In this document: piece by piece, positions 39,801 to 53,827 of the stretch
How positions within the stretch are numbered: the first letter of the stretch is position 1
Layout of the letters: every line of letters begins with the position of its first letter
NCBI GenBank assembly: GCA_944548615.1
Contig: OX155973.1
Coordinates: forward strand, 20,903,728 to 20,967,727
Direction of reading: 5' to 3'
DNA from: Micropterix aruncella
Taxonomy: Eukaryota; Arthropoda; Insecta; Lepidoptera; Micropterigidae
Length of the DNA stretch: 64,000 bases
The notes under the pieces: generated by a model
Seen by the model: only the letters and a program-made list of their open reading frames with translations
What the model was told of the DNA's origin: nothing
Databases searched by the model: none
Program-made: the position numbers and the translations under genes

Positions 39801-40463
39801 GCCTGTGGTAAGTGCAGACAGATGCTAGGCTTCCTTATAGCTTCTATGCAATGACTTTTTTTTTAAAGCTATTGCATAGCTTTTATCGCGGGCCTAGGCC
39901 AGCGCGGCGACCGAATGAAGAAATTTCTTAACGAAAATTAATTATTTTAAACTGATAATTACGTCTAAACGAGTACTGCTTACGATTCGAAAAAAATATA
40001 TGTTAAACAACAACATTTTCCTAATATTTTTAGTTTTGAATATTTTAGATTTTGTTTATATTTCATAGTGTAATTAATTTGTGAAATTAGGTCTAACCGA
40101 ACACAAAAACGACTACTACGCAAATACTATCTAGCGTATTATTATAAAACCTGCAGCATTTTAAAGATAATTTAATTATCTATCTTTTTATCTGCGAATT
40201 TTTTCGAATAGTCAAAGAATAATATCCGGTTTTTTTGCTTTATCGAATAAAATTCGTGCGCTCAATCGGAAGACGTTTAAATTATTCTGAATCGATTCGG
40301 AATAATTTCAACGTTTTCCGATAGAGAGCAGTTATCTGATATCAGAAAAAAATTTCTTCATACTGCATAAATAAAATAAATAAATAATTATAATTGCATA
40401 AGTTGTTAAAAATGCTATGCAATAGCTTTACCGCCGCTGTGCGGCAGTCTTCCAGTGAAAACT
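39801..40463. other. Non-genic AT-rich stretch
   Basis: No coding sequence. Contains two related patches with tgcatagcttttatcg (39890) and tgcaatagctttaccg (40420). Confidence 0.35.
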
Positions 40464-41340
40464 TATTTTTTTTTTTTTTTTGTTGAGTGGGGCTTTTTTA
40501 AGGTCTTTATGAGCCTTGCAACACTGCGACCATTGCTGATCTATTGTGCTTGCCACCTACTATAGTTCTGCGCTAAGCCTCGTGTCATTTAAGAACCGCA
40601 ACAGGCTTTTGGCGCCAGATTGTTTTATCTCCTCAGGTTGGAGGTAATGACCACCCAAGTGGATGTATCTTTTACGCATCAGCGGGCCACACTCGCACAT
40701 GAGGTGCAGAGAAGTTTCCTCTGTCCCTTGACAGAACCTGCACATTTTTGTGTCTCGGAGCCTGAGGTTGTACATGTGTTTGTTGCGGCCACAATGCCCC
40801 GTGAGCGCCCTCACCAGTATGCGTAGATTGTTCCTATTTAGCGATAAGGCCTCACGGGCCGTCTTAGAGTCGTAGGCCTTTGGATTGATTCAACCCTGGC
40901 GTGTTGTTCCAGTGGGTGACGGATTGTTCTAAACATATTTTTTTGAGAATTAGGTTTGCAAGGCTTTTTGGTACGCCACAGCAAGGTTCAGGGCTGTATA
41001 ACGTTCCCTTTGCTCCCGGCTAGCAAGTTCGTCGGCTTTTTCATTTTCCTCGATTCCTGCGTGGCCGGGAAACCATCTTAGAATTACCCTGTTCAAATGA
41101 ACAGGGTAATTCTAAGATGCGTATCACTACTGAATTCCCTGGGCGAAATGCCCAGGGAATTCAGTAGTGATACGCAGTTTTGCACTAGCTTTGAATTAAT
41201 AGTATTCGAGGCTAGTGCCATAAGAGCTGCCTTGCTATCCGAGTGGATATATTAGATACGGTGGTAGGCGTAGTTCTTATGGAGGTTGATATCCGCACAT
41301 TCAATAATGGATGCAATGACTTACTATGCGCTAAGTGGCG
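40464..41340 (-). pseudogene. LINE remnant with RNase H domain and C-terminal zinc motif
   Basis: Poly(A) tail as T run at 40464-40481. Reading on minus from 41330: SIIECADINLHKNYAYHRI, HSDSKAALMALASNTINSKL (RNase H), then VILRWFPGHAGIEENEKADE (RNase H C-terminal motif), TAREALSLNRNNLRILVRAL, TGHCGRNKHMYNLRL, CRFCQGTEETSLHLMCEC (CCHC motif), ending at 40560. One stop in the N-terminal part, a frameshift around 40960 and a 56-bp hairpin insertion at 41075-41176 disable it. RNase H plus this zinc motif points to the R1/I-like branches of LINEs. Confidence 0.85.
41075..41176. repeat. Two abutting perfect hairpins inside the RNase H coding region
   Basis: Hairpin 1: 41075-41118, arms 21 nt, loop 2. 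Hairpin 2: 41118-41176, arms 27 nt, loop 5 (gaaat). Each outer arm is the genuine coding sequence (CVSLLNSLG on one side, NRVILRW on the other); the inner arms are inverted copies of them. Confidence 0.95.
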
Positions 41341-41436
41341 CTAGCCTTTGTAGGATATGCATAATATATTGTGGGATATTGTAATATTTTTGAAAAATAA
41401 ACAAAGGAAAAAGGGAGTAATGTCAAAAATACGTTT

Positions 41437-41862
41437 CACTTTTAAGCTGAGAACTATTCTTAGCATCGCTAAAAAGAGTTGTCGCCGCGCCGATGACTTC
41501 CGGCAATGTTGTGTAAGGCTGTCCTCTAGCTCACCTCAAAATTTCCTCGTACGACGCGGCGCTTACAAAGCGAAGTGTCATGTAATGAACGAGGAGGGCT
41601 TAACCCTTAGTTCAAAGCAGCATTGTGCGCTGCCGACGGGGGTTAGAGTCCCGTAGCGCGGCCGCCCACCTCCCACTAAAGTGGATCACGCGAACCCCAA
41701 AATAAAACACACCCTCTAATGGAAAAATACACACCCCGCTGAGTAAGAATTTACAGGGAAGCCCTGAAGCGCGAGACGCAGATATGGTCGCAGTACAGAT
41801 TACCACATGTACTTATTAAGAATTTGGGAGATACACGTGGAAGCATCAAAACCTATCTCATA
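41437..41862 (+). repeat. ~420-bp repeat, copy 1
   Basis: Direct repeat of 43057-43465: ctgagaactattcttagcat, cgctgatgacttccgg, gcttacaaagcgaagtgtca, gtggatcacgcgaaccccaa, gagtaagaatttacagggaa. In the second copy it lies just after a MADF remnant, so both may be parts of one transposon family. Class unknown. Confidence 0.75.
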
Positions 41863-42548
41863 ACATATTATTATTATTATTATTATTATTATATTATTAT
41901 TATTATTATATACACTAGCAGCTTAAGGCTGGTGCGTGTATATCACATGCACTTGTTTTTAAACTTGTGACTGTTTTGCACTAAGAAAAATGTCCAGTTT
42001 ATTTTTAAAGCTATTGACAGAGATAGAACTGATCACTTCCTCTGGCAACGCATTCCAAGCATCCACTACACGATTTGTCAAAAAATATTTCCTGGGGTTC
42101 GATGCTGCAATTGTCTTTTTTAACTTCAACGAGTGTCCACGCAGTTGCTTATTGGTGTTCAGGGTATACATGCTTTCTAGGTTGGGCACACTGTAGTAAC
42201 CGTGAAGCATTTTGTAGCTTTCTATTAAGTCTCCTCGCTGCCTACGTTCCTCTAATGTTGTTAGGCGAAGTTCTTTCGGTCGTACTTCGTATGGTTTGTT
42301 CTTCAGCGATAGCACCAACTTTGTTGTTTTTCTCTGAACTCTTTTCAGGTGCTGTATAATCTTCCAAAAGTAAGGATTCCATTCCTGGTAGGAGTATTCG
42401 AGGAGCGGGCGAATGTAGGTTTTTTAGAGCTTGAGGAAAAGTACACTGGTGATAGTGGAAAAAGCTTTTCTTATCAAATATAGAAGTGAGTTTGCTCTCT
42501 TAACTATTTCAATTATGTGGGTTTCCCATTTGAGGTCCCAGGAGGTTC
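41863..42548 (-). pseudogene. 5'-truncated LINE, RT C-terminal region
   Basis: Tail (TAA)n seen as (att)n at 41866-41910. Coding 42548-41959: WDLKWETHIIEIVKRANSLL, LFLKL*KTYIRPLLEYSYQE (one in-frame stop), WKIIQHLKRVQRKTTKLV, LTTLEERRQRGDLIESYKML, ending SFKNKLDIFLSAKQSQV. Decayed but still alignable. Confidence 0.8.
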
Positions 42549-42654
42549 ACATATATACACAGGTCCACATATATACAATGTATAATTGCGTTTTTTTTAA
42601 TATAACTGGTATACGAATAATATCGCAGGGTATGTCACAAGACAGAACCTAGAA

Positions 42655-42960
42655 GAAAGCCTAGCCTCTTCCTACTACTTACTGCAAGCATTGATTATAG
42701 ATGGTATCAGATTATTTGACTCCGTATTACGTTTTGGCAACCCTTCTGCGCCAGCGAAATGCAGGTGCGCTGATAACATTGACGGCGTCTAGTATACGCA
42801 AATCCATCGCTATGGACTGGGCAGAGGAGAAATGTCTAGCTTTAATCGAAAAGTACCGAAATTATACAGTACTGTGGGTTCCGAAGGATGAGAAATTTAA
42901 AAATAAATTCTGGCGATGACATGTTCGCTCAACATTCCAATGAAAACTGCGGAGAATTCG
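42655..42960 (+). pseudogene. MADF-domain relic with transposon-end segment
   Basis: 42680-42775 is the inverse of the terminal-like segment at 39703-39800. MDWAEEKCLALIEKYRNYTV and LWVPKDEKFKNKFWR (42818-42919) match the first half of a MADF domain; the frame stops at TGA, then the nucleotide sequence continues to match the other copy (HVRST.., KLR..RCS). Only the first two helices are present. Confidence 0.6.
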
Positions 42961-43056
42961 TTGTTCTTAAGTTGATGCGAACCGCCTCTATTTGAGCAGT
43001 TGCAAATGCACTAAACAGTGATGATGCGCGGACGTAATGGATACCCATCTTTATGC

Positions 43057-43465
43057 TGAGAACTATTCTTAGCATCGCTATTAAGAGTTGACGCCGCGCT
43101 GATGACTTCCGGGAAATGTTGTGTAAGGCTCTCCTCTGGCTCACCTTAACCTTTCCCCGTACAACGTAGCGCTTACAAAGCGAAGTGTCATGTAATGGAC
43201 GAGTGGGGCTTAGCCCTCAGTTCAAAGCATCATTGTGCGCCGCCTACGGGGGTTGGCCTACCGCAGCCCGCCTCCCACTTAAGTGGATCACGCGAACCCC
43301 AAAATAAAACACACTCTAATGGAAAAATACACCCCGCTGAGTAAGAATTTACAGGGAAGAGCTGAAGTGGGAGACAGAGAAATGGTCGCAGTAATGCGAA
43401 CCACATATATTTCTAAAGAATATGGGGGATAATGCGGGTGAGCCAAAACCTGTCGTATAACCTAA
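43057..43465 (+). repeat. ~420-bp repeat, copy 2
   Basis: Partner of 41437-41862, about 90 percent identical by eye with a few small deletions. Followed directly by the first long (AT)n array. Confidence 0.75.
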
Positions 43466-43501
43466 ATCAAAGGCAATAATAGTAAGTTAATAGTAAAAAT
43501 A

Positions 43502-43884
<383 letters not shown>

Positions 43885-43885
43885 C

Positions 43886-45300
<1,415 letters not shown>

Positions 45301-45302
45301 TT

Positions 45303-45530
<228 letters not shown>

Positions 45531-45531
<1 letters not shown>

Positions 45532-45716
45532 AATGAAATGATAAAATAATGAAAGGGCACTTATCTGGTCTGTGGCGACCAGGAGTGACTCCACGCCCCC
45601 CTCTTCTCCTCTTTCAGCGCCCGCCAAGTGCCTCCCGCTGTGGTACCGGAACCCGATCAAACCGGCCTCCCACCGTCTCCTACAGCGCAACACAACAATG
45701 CGAAAGACGAGAATGA
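45531..45716. other. Short GC-rich unknown segment
   Basis: 45570-45700 (gtggcgaccaggagtgactc, ctcttctcctctttcagcgc) is GC-rich and unlike its surroundings. No ORF with a recognised domain and no other copy here. Confidence 0.35.
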
Positions 45717-46690
45717 ATGCTGGAAAATAATAGGCGATTAGTGTTTCTTAATATTAATGATTTTTATAAAATGTATATCAATATTTCGGCTCAGCCGTCG
45801 TCAAGATATGTGACATTTTCTGAAATCGAACAATTCGTTGAAAATTTAAATTCAAGGAATCGAACAAAAAGAAATGGATTAATAATATTTTACACGATTT
45901 AGTTAAGGTACCATAACCAACCGTGCAAAAACGTTATTTTAAAATGAATGATTATAAAATTAAAATAAAAAGCATTGATGATTATGATAATATGATAAAC
46001 CTTATTAATTTTGCCTATTGAGACCGGAACCTTTGCAAGCGCCTAAAATATAAATATAAGCCAATTCCCAAGATTTGACGTCCCTTTCTTTTGCATTATC
46101 CCCAAGGCATTTTATTATTTTAACTTTAAAACATTGATCAAAAGATAAATTATGCGCCCTGGCATGCAAAGATATTGGGAGTTGGCTTTCATTTCCTACA
46201 CTAGCCCTATGATTATTTAGTCTAATATTAAGTGGTGTTGTTGTTTCACCGATATAAAAGGCATCACAAGTCCTGCACAGAAGTTGATATACTATATTTT
46301 TTGAAATACAACTGCAATGAAAGGGAACCCTGTAACTATAGTAGTATTGGACTGGTAAAAAAAGGACTTAGATCTAACAGAGGACAAGTTTTACAACGTG
46401 GACGACCACAAGGTTGAAGGCCAAAAGTATTATTACCAATAGAGAAATTTTGATTATTTTTGTTTTGTTAATATTGATCTAATATTAGGTGGTCTGCGGA
46501 AAGATAAAATTGGCGGTGAATCTAAGAGATCCTTAGTGGATGCATCATTAGAAATGATAGGGAATAAATCAGATAATATATCTCGCAGTTTCTCAGCACC
46601 AGGAAAATAAGTGGTGCTAAGAAAGATTTTATTATTATTATTATTTTTATTTGAAGAAATTTTAGGTTTTGGTATATATTTACTTATTTT
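45717..46690 (-). pseudogene. Second Penelope-like family: linker, GIY-YIG domain and 3' region
   Basis: Minus strand from about 46670: LSTTYFPGAEKLRDILSDLF, DLLDSPPILSFRRPPNIRSI, then in shifted frames GLQPCGRPRCKTCPLL (Cys-rich) and CISKNIVYQLLCRTCDAFYI followed by GETTTPLNIRLNNHRA (VY...YIG, GIY-YIG motif) and LPISLHARAHNLSFDQCF, ending near 46020. At least two frameshifts and an in-frame stop. It differs from the 18.6-kb family in the Cys-rich linker. The region 45717-46010 beyond the ORF contains a hammerhead-like core at 45779-45811. Confidence 0.75.
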
Positions 46691-46717
46691 TAGGTTTTGG
46701 GTATATATATATATATT

Positions 46718-48402
<1,685 letters not shown>

Positions 48403-48637
48403 ATAATTGAATGCATATACAAAATTTCGTTTCAGTGCTTTTGACCGTCGACGAGTCCTCTCGTCGGGAGCCAATTCTGGGCACAGTCATGGTGAAATTT
48501 AGAACTGAATAATTGAATGCAAGTGCAAAATTTCATTTCATGTCGAGCATGAAACGAAATCATGGACACGACATGAATTTCAAGTATCTAACAGCAATAT
48601 TTCGAGATTGAACTATGACCAGGGCGCCCTCTAGTGT
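48403..48637 (+). repeat. Continuation of the 119-bp unit and of the 'actttcc' family
   Basis: atacaaaatttcgtttcagt, gagtcctctcgtcgggagcc and gtgaaatttagaactgaata are degraded units; 48580-48637 (gcaatatttcgagattgaac, agggcgccctctagtg) belongs to the family resumed at 49310. Confidence 0.55.
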
Positions 48638-48648
48638 ACTGATTTCAA

Positions 48649-49298
48649 CTAGATCTGTCAACTACAATGGGCGAACCTGTCACCTGAGGTAGTTTTAACA
48701 AAATATGATCTCCCGGAAGTGAGCGCAGAAGACTTAGGACAAAACAGTCCACCGTCGAGCTCCGTCAAAAGCCCGTAAGAGGCCGACGTCTTATCGGCGA
48801 GATAACCAGGTATGTTACCCAGCTGGCTTAAACTCACGCCCTTACTTCCAGTTGCCACCAGATTACTCCGGCCTCTCGACTGGTTACGAGTTCGAGTTCG
48901 CTTGCACTGTCCTCTCCCTTACGAAGCAGTGAAACGGTGTAAACCGAATCTATCGCGGATCACGGCATCCTTTGATCGGCTATTCAGCCGGAATCGGGTA
49001 GCCGATGGTCGTTTCAAGAGCAGTCGCTATAAGGTCAGCAACCACCTCCGCTCTATAGGAAACAGTACTGCTTCCAGACTCCCCCGACTGTCAGTCAGAA
49101 TGCACAATCGATTGGTTTACTCCGCACGGTGCGCCAGAAGATTGACTCCAAGGGGAAACTAGCCCTAAGGCCAGAATCCTACCAGAACTCGCGCTTTATG
49201 CCTGAAGTCCGATGGGTGGGTGTTGACCCGTGAGTGTGACCGACCCTGAACAAATAGGTCTTTGTGGCCAACTCAGCAAGGGCGCATTAGCTCCCGAA
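48649..49298 (-). mobile_element. 680-bp SINE-like element with exact 11-bp target duplication
   Basis: ACTGATTTCAA at 48638-48648 and 49299-49309; element 650 bp. Head at the right end. It interrupts the 'actttcc' repeat, which continues on both sides. Confidence 0.85.
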
Positions 49299-49309
49299 AC
49301 TGATTTCAA

Positions 49310-49560
49310 ATACAATCTTTTCCACTCTTACCATGACCGAATGATGCCATGCCAAATTTCAGCTCAGTCGGATGAAGTGTTTAGGTGCTATCGTGGACGA
49401 ACACACACAAACACACACTCTCACAGACGGACTTCAATCTGGAAATCGATCTAATCCTCTCAGGGGGTGTCAAAATAGATTTTCAAAATTTCCGTTTCTA
49501 TGCCGAAAATATTTTTAACGCGCTCACAATATTTGCCCTTGGGCCGGAAAAGTAAAAATT
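49310..49560 (+). repeat. Copy of the 'actttcc' family (3' part)
   Basis: cactcttaccatgaccgaat, cagctcagtcggatgaagtg, gcgctcacaatatttgccc, gccggaaaagtaaaa. Confidence 0.6.
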
Positions 49561-49905
49561 GATTGAATTGAATAGATGCTTCGTACGCTACATTTATACA
49601 GCCTGAAAGTTTATTTCGATTCTATATATGTCGAATATATATAGTAGACTTCTAGCTACGTCACGCTACGTTAAGTCACCAGGAACTTTATTTAGCGAGA
49701 GCTGCTGGGCGGTCACTTAGTTTAATGGAAGATACGTGTTTTCAAAAGCAACACGTTGCGCAACGACCGCGTTTAATAATAATTAACAACATACTCGTAC
49801 ACGCTCACATTCTTAACGACCTTCGTTACACACCCACGTCTGAAACTATGTATTTTCATAAATCGACATAAGCTCTCTCGGACGACATGAGGCGGTGTGA
49901 GGCAA

Positions 49906-50026
49906 AATTCACTACTTTTACTAATTCACTACTTTTACTAATTCACTACTTTTACTAATTCACTACTTTTACTAATTCACTACTTTTACTAATTCACTAC
50001 TTTTACTAATTCACTACTTTTACTAT
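49906..50026. repeat. 17-bp minisatellite, about seven units
   Basis: Unit actacttttactaattc, nearly perfect throughout. Confidence 0.95.
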
Positions 50027-50154
50027 TATTACTTTCATGTGAGAACTTTCGTAAGCCCGGTTTGGTAACTAGGTCAAAATTAAAGAGGACTTCGGTGTCG
50101 ACTTTGACGGGCAAACCCGTCACCCCAGGCTGGTATAACGATATGTGATTGTTC

Positions 50155-51345
50155 TTTTATTTATTTATTTATTTAACAGGGAAAACAAACAGCGCTACAA
50201 AAAATACTACAATTACATTAAATACAATATTTCTGGCCGATGACATGCTTTCAACAATAGTTTTAGTTAGTTAAGTCTCTAATACGCACAATGGATTCTG
50301 TGGGGGTTGGGAAGGGAAAAGGAAAGGAAAAGGAAGGAATGGGTGTCAATAGATTTTAATTAATAATGTGCAGTACAAAAAATAAGAAAAATTTAAGAAA
50401 AATTTGTAAATTTGAAAAATTAAGAAAATAAAGAAAAATTTACTTCATCATATAACCTATTATATAAAGTTAAAGAACAAAGTATGAAAAACCAAATAGT
50501 CCCTAAGACATAAGTATCCCATGAGAAATGTCTATGTCGCATTTTCGATTAATTTTAAGTATATGCTCTGATTAAATTTATTCTCTTTCATGTTAAATAG
50601 GTCGATATTCTGGAAATGATTATCGTAAGTTGACCTTAAGCGGTACATGATGGAATTCTGGGCGTACCTAGTACGGACGCGCGGGACTTCGAAGGTACGG
50701 GGAAAGCGAGCCACGCGTGGTGGAACGTGAAAAGATAGATTATGTGTGAAATACGGGTGGTCCACGTTGTTATGGATAACTTTGTGTAATAATACCATGT
50801 CTGCCGTGGTACGGCGGTTCTCCAATGATGTAATATTGAAGCGATTCATCCTCTCCTCGTACGTATTCAGTCCCAAGCATTGACGGTAGTTTAGTTGTCT
50901 CATAAATCGTTTTTGGACTCTTTCTATTCTCTCCTTACATACATGATATTGCGGATTCCAGATCGGAGATGCAAACTCTAATACGCTGCGGATGTATGCA
51001 TGCAAAATAAAGGGTTTTGAATACAGTCGGGTCAGAGAACGACTTAAAGACCCTCCTAATGAAGCCCAAGGTTTTAAACACTTTACTGACAATACCTTGT
51101 ATGTGTTCGTCAAATGTCAATCGGTGATCGAGTTGAACGCCAAGGTCGCGAATGCTCAGCGCGTTGGGAATCGGATCATGGTTGATATACTACTGAAAAT
51201 GCAATTTATTTTTTTTACGGCTAAACGTAATTTGATCGCATTTCAAAGCGTTGAGAGAGAGTCTGTTTCTTTCGCAGTACTCAAACAACCTATTAATGTC
51301 TTCCTGGATAAGATGTCGTCCTGGACTTAGCCGTAGGATCTGGAC
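50155..51345 (-). pseudogene. 5'-truncated LINE, RT C-terminal half
   Basis: Tail (TTTA)n at 50155-50178. Coding from about 51305: DINRLFEYCERNRLSLNALK, a stop (HFQ*YINH), ALSIRDLGVQLDHRLTFDEH, GFIRRVFKSFSDPTVFKTLY, a frameshift near 50990, IRSVLEFASPIWNPQYHVCK, ERIERVQKRFMRQLNYRQCL and ENRRTTADMVLLHKVIHN, to a stop at 50532. A related C-terminal domain (DRRTTYDMMFLYNVINN) is at 61.5 kb. Confidence 0.85.
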
Positions 51346-51360
51346 TTAGGCGTACAAATC

Positions 51361-51838
51361 TACTGTTTAGCTATGTCAACATGCCCGTCAGAGACCAGCG
51401 CCTTACAGCGAGGCACCGGGAAAGCTACCTCCTACCTCCTGACTGGACAACTAGAGTTGTCAACTACAGCGGGCGAGCCCGTCACCTCAGGAAGTTTAAC
51501 GATTAGTCGTTCTGTCTCCCTGAAATGAGCGCAGAAGACTTGGACAAAACAGTCCACCGTCAAGCTCCGCCACATACCCGTAAGAGGCCAACGTCTTAAC
51601 CGCGAGATAGCCAGGAGTGTTACCCAGCGGGCTTACACTCACGCCCTTACTTCCAATTGCGACCAGATTACTCCAGTCTCTCGATTGGTTATGAGTTCGA
51701 GGTCGCTTGCGCGGTCCTCTCCCTTGCGAAGCGGTGAAACGGTGTATACCGAATCTATCGCGGACCACGGCATCCTTTGCCCGGCGGTTCACCCAGGATC
51801 GGGTAGCCGATGGTCGTTTCAAGAGCAGTCGCCGTAAG
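51361..51838 (-). mobile_element. Truncated 680-bp SINE-like copy preceded by a variant-subfamily fragment
   Basis: 51361-51446 is the inverse of the variant segment at 14430-14560; 51447-51838 is the headless part of a standard copy. It stops at gtcgccgtaagga, where the R2-like fragment begins. The 142-codon minus-strand ORF at 51496-51924 is a chance fusion across this junction. Confidence 0.7.
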
Positions 51839-51995
51839 GAGTTGATTATTTTCCTGGAGAGACCAAGATCTTTAAAAATGTGAAACAAAGATTTAGCTGG
51901 CAGGCCACGAGCGCCTACTTCCACCGCGTGAAGGTGAACAGTGAAGCCGTTCCGGGTGACGGCATTTGCGAGGTCATGGTATTTATTTAATTTGT
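51838..51995 (-). pseudogene. R2-like endonuclease-region fragment
   Basis: Reading on minus: YHDLANAVTRNGFTVHLHAV then EVGARGLPAKSLFHIFKDLG. Inverted duplicate of 52985-53166. Confidence 0.75.
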
Positions 51996-52590
51996 ACTCT
52001 CTTAAAAAAGTAGCGCCTTATTGTCTGAGCCTTATTTTATATGGTCTTATATCTGTACTTTTAGTTTAAAATGCATAACGTAGATTTAATTTGATTATTT
52101 AACATTTTACTGACAATTTGAATATTACGATGAATAATTTTACTATGTATCTTTTCGAATTACTAACTACTTTAAATATTAGGCTTCTATTTTGATTATT
52201 TATATTTATAGTTTGACAATCTAGTAGTTAATTCTTGACTACCTATGTATGTTCAATAAAGAGTAGTACCGAAACTTACTACCTAAGCCAATTATTTTGA
52301 CACGTCCAAGAGCGGTCTTTAGCCGTCAATTGGACACTACGAAAATGTGATGTAATGTAAAGTGACAAAAAGCGTTAGAAATTGTATCGCTTGTTCTGTT
52401 AAAGCTGGCTACTCTTAACTACAATATATCCTCAAATCTATGAACGATATTCTCTCGATTATGCTTTAGAATGCTGTGTCACATGACAGTTCAATTAATG
52501 AGTCGGCATTTGAATCCGAGAAATCTGCCTTGGATTATATATTGACTGAAAATAGGTTCCACGCGTGGAACCTACTTCAGATTATTCAGA
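51996..52590. other. Non-genic stretch
   Basis: AT-rich, no coding sequence recognised. A short palindrome aataggttccacgcgtggaacctact lies at about 52549-52574. Confidence 0.4.
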
Positions 52591-52594
52591 TTAA

Positions 52595-53170
52595 AATATT
52601 ACCCCCCTTGCACAGCTAGACATATTCTAGCTGGCTGCAAGGTGGCCTTGGATCAAGGACGGTACACTTACCGCCACGACAAAGTCCCTTCTGTTATTCG
52701 CGAGGTACTTAGCCTCTCAGTGGCTCGTGCCAACAAGGGTTTGACAGTATCCTCCAAACCCCCAATACAGTTTGTGCGGATTGGCTCTAAAGGCAAAAAC
52801 ATCTCACTGCAAAACCTTTCTCAATAATCGAGAAAGCTTCAGATTGGATTCTGGAGGTCGATTCGGTGTCTAAGCAGTATAAATTCCCTAAAAGTTTAGG
52901 ATGCACAGCCCTGCTGTCCAGATATAACTCTTTACTCTCTATCTCGGAAGATGGCCCTCATCGTAGAATTAACTGTCCATGGGAATCAAATATCCCAAAA
53001 GACCACGAGACAAATTAAATAAATACCATGATCTCGCAAATACCGTCACCCGAAACGGCTTCACTGTTCACCTTCACGCGGTGGAAATTGGCGCTCGTGG
53101 CCTGCCAGCTAAGCGGCCTTTCACCTTTTTAATGATCTTGGTCTCTCCAGGAAAATAATCAACTCCTTCT
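52595..53170 (+). pseudogene. R2/Hero-like LINE C-terminus: zinc knuckle plus PD-(D/E)XK-like region
   Basis: HILAGCKVALDQGRYTYRHD is the H...C part of the CCHC knuckle that precedes the restriction-like endonuclease in R2-group LINEs. Further on, ASDWILEVDSVSKQYKFPKS, YNSLLSISEDG, then in another frame KYHDLANTVTRNGFTVHLHA and VEIGARGLPAK. The order and motifs match the C-terminal domain common in R2/Hero/Dong-like retrotransposons (inference from memory of the family). Stops near 52828 and several frameshifts. Confidence 0.7.
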
Positions 53171-53827
53171 TAGAAAAAATATCTAAAACCGCGATTTCCG
53201 CATCTCAAATTCTACGACTTCGAAGGGGGAGTTAATGGGTGGTAAGGTGAACGCTCACATGTGGCAAGACAGCTGTCCTAAACCTACCACAGCCGGTCGT
53301 TAGTCCGGAATCCACTGCTCATCCCCCAGAAGTGTAATAATGCCATATGATGGGCCCGACTTCGGTCGGTGAATTCCATGGTAGCTCCGTTTGGATTTTA
53401 TTTACTGTAGAGATTTTGAAGTGTTGCTCTATTCTTGTCTAATTTACTAATTTTCAGTACTGTGAGTTTATGTATCTCATATGTGTACGTTGCTGGAAAT
53501 CGTATGTTCCAAATATACCTTCTTAGCATATTCAGTACAGTTCAGTACAGTCAATTACTAAATTACTTTCTTTACTGCTTGGGATATTTCCGAGCAAATC
53601 GACTGAATGTATGGAGGGAAATGTCCTAATGCCGATAAACACTTTGCACTTATTAACTCCCATTAGGTATATGAGAATTGTTTTGTTTTTCTTTTAGCTG
53701 TAGGTACTTACTGTGGTAATATTGTTAAGCTTTGTTGTCATTTCAAGGCCAAACCGAATTATAGTTTATTTTTCAAAAACCCGTTTACTGTGTAGAAAAT
53801 TCTTTTTCTTCTCGAAGTGCCTCTCAA
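53171..53827. other. Non-genic stretch
   Basis: No coding sequence recognised. 53230-53380 has moderate GC (cctaccacagccggtcgtta) without a match in the window. Confidence 0.3.

Noticed and set aside
51496..51924. 142-codon ORF on the minus strand
   Set aside because: It crosses the junction between an R2-like fragment and a SINE-like element; a chance fusion.
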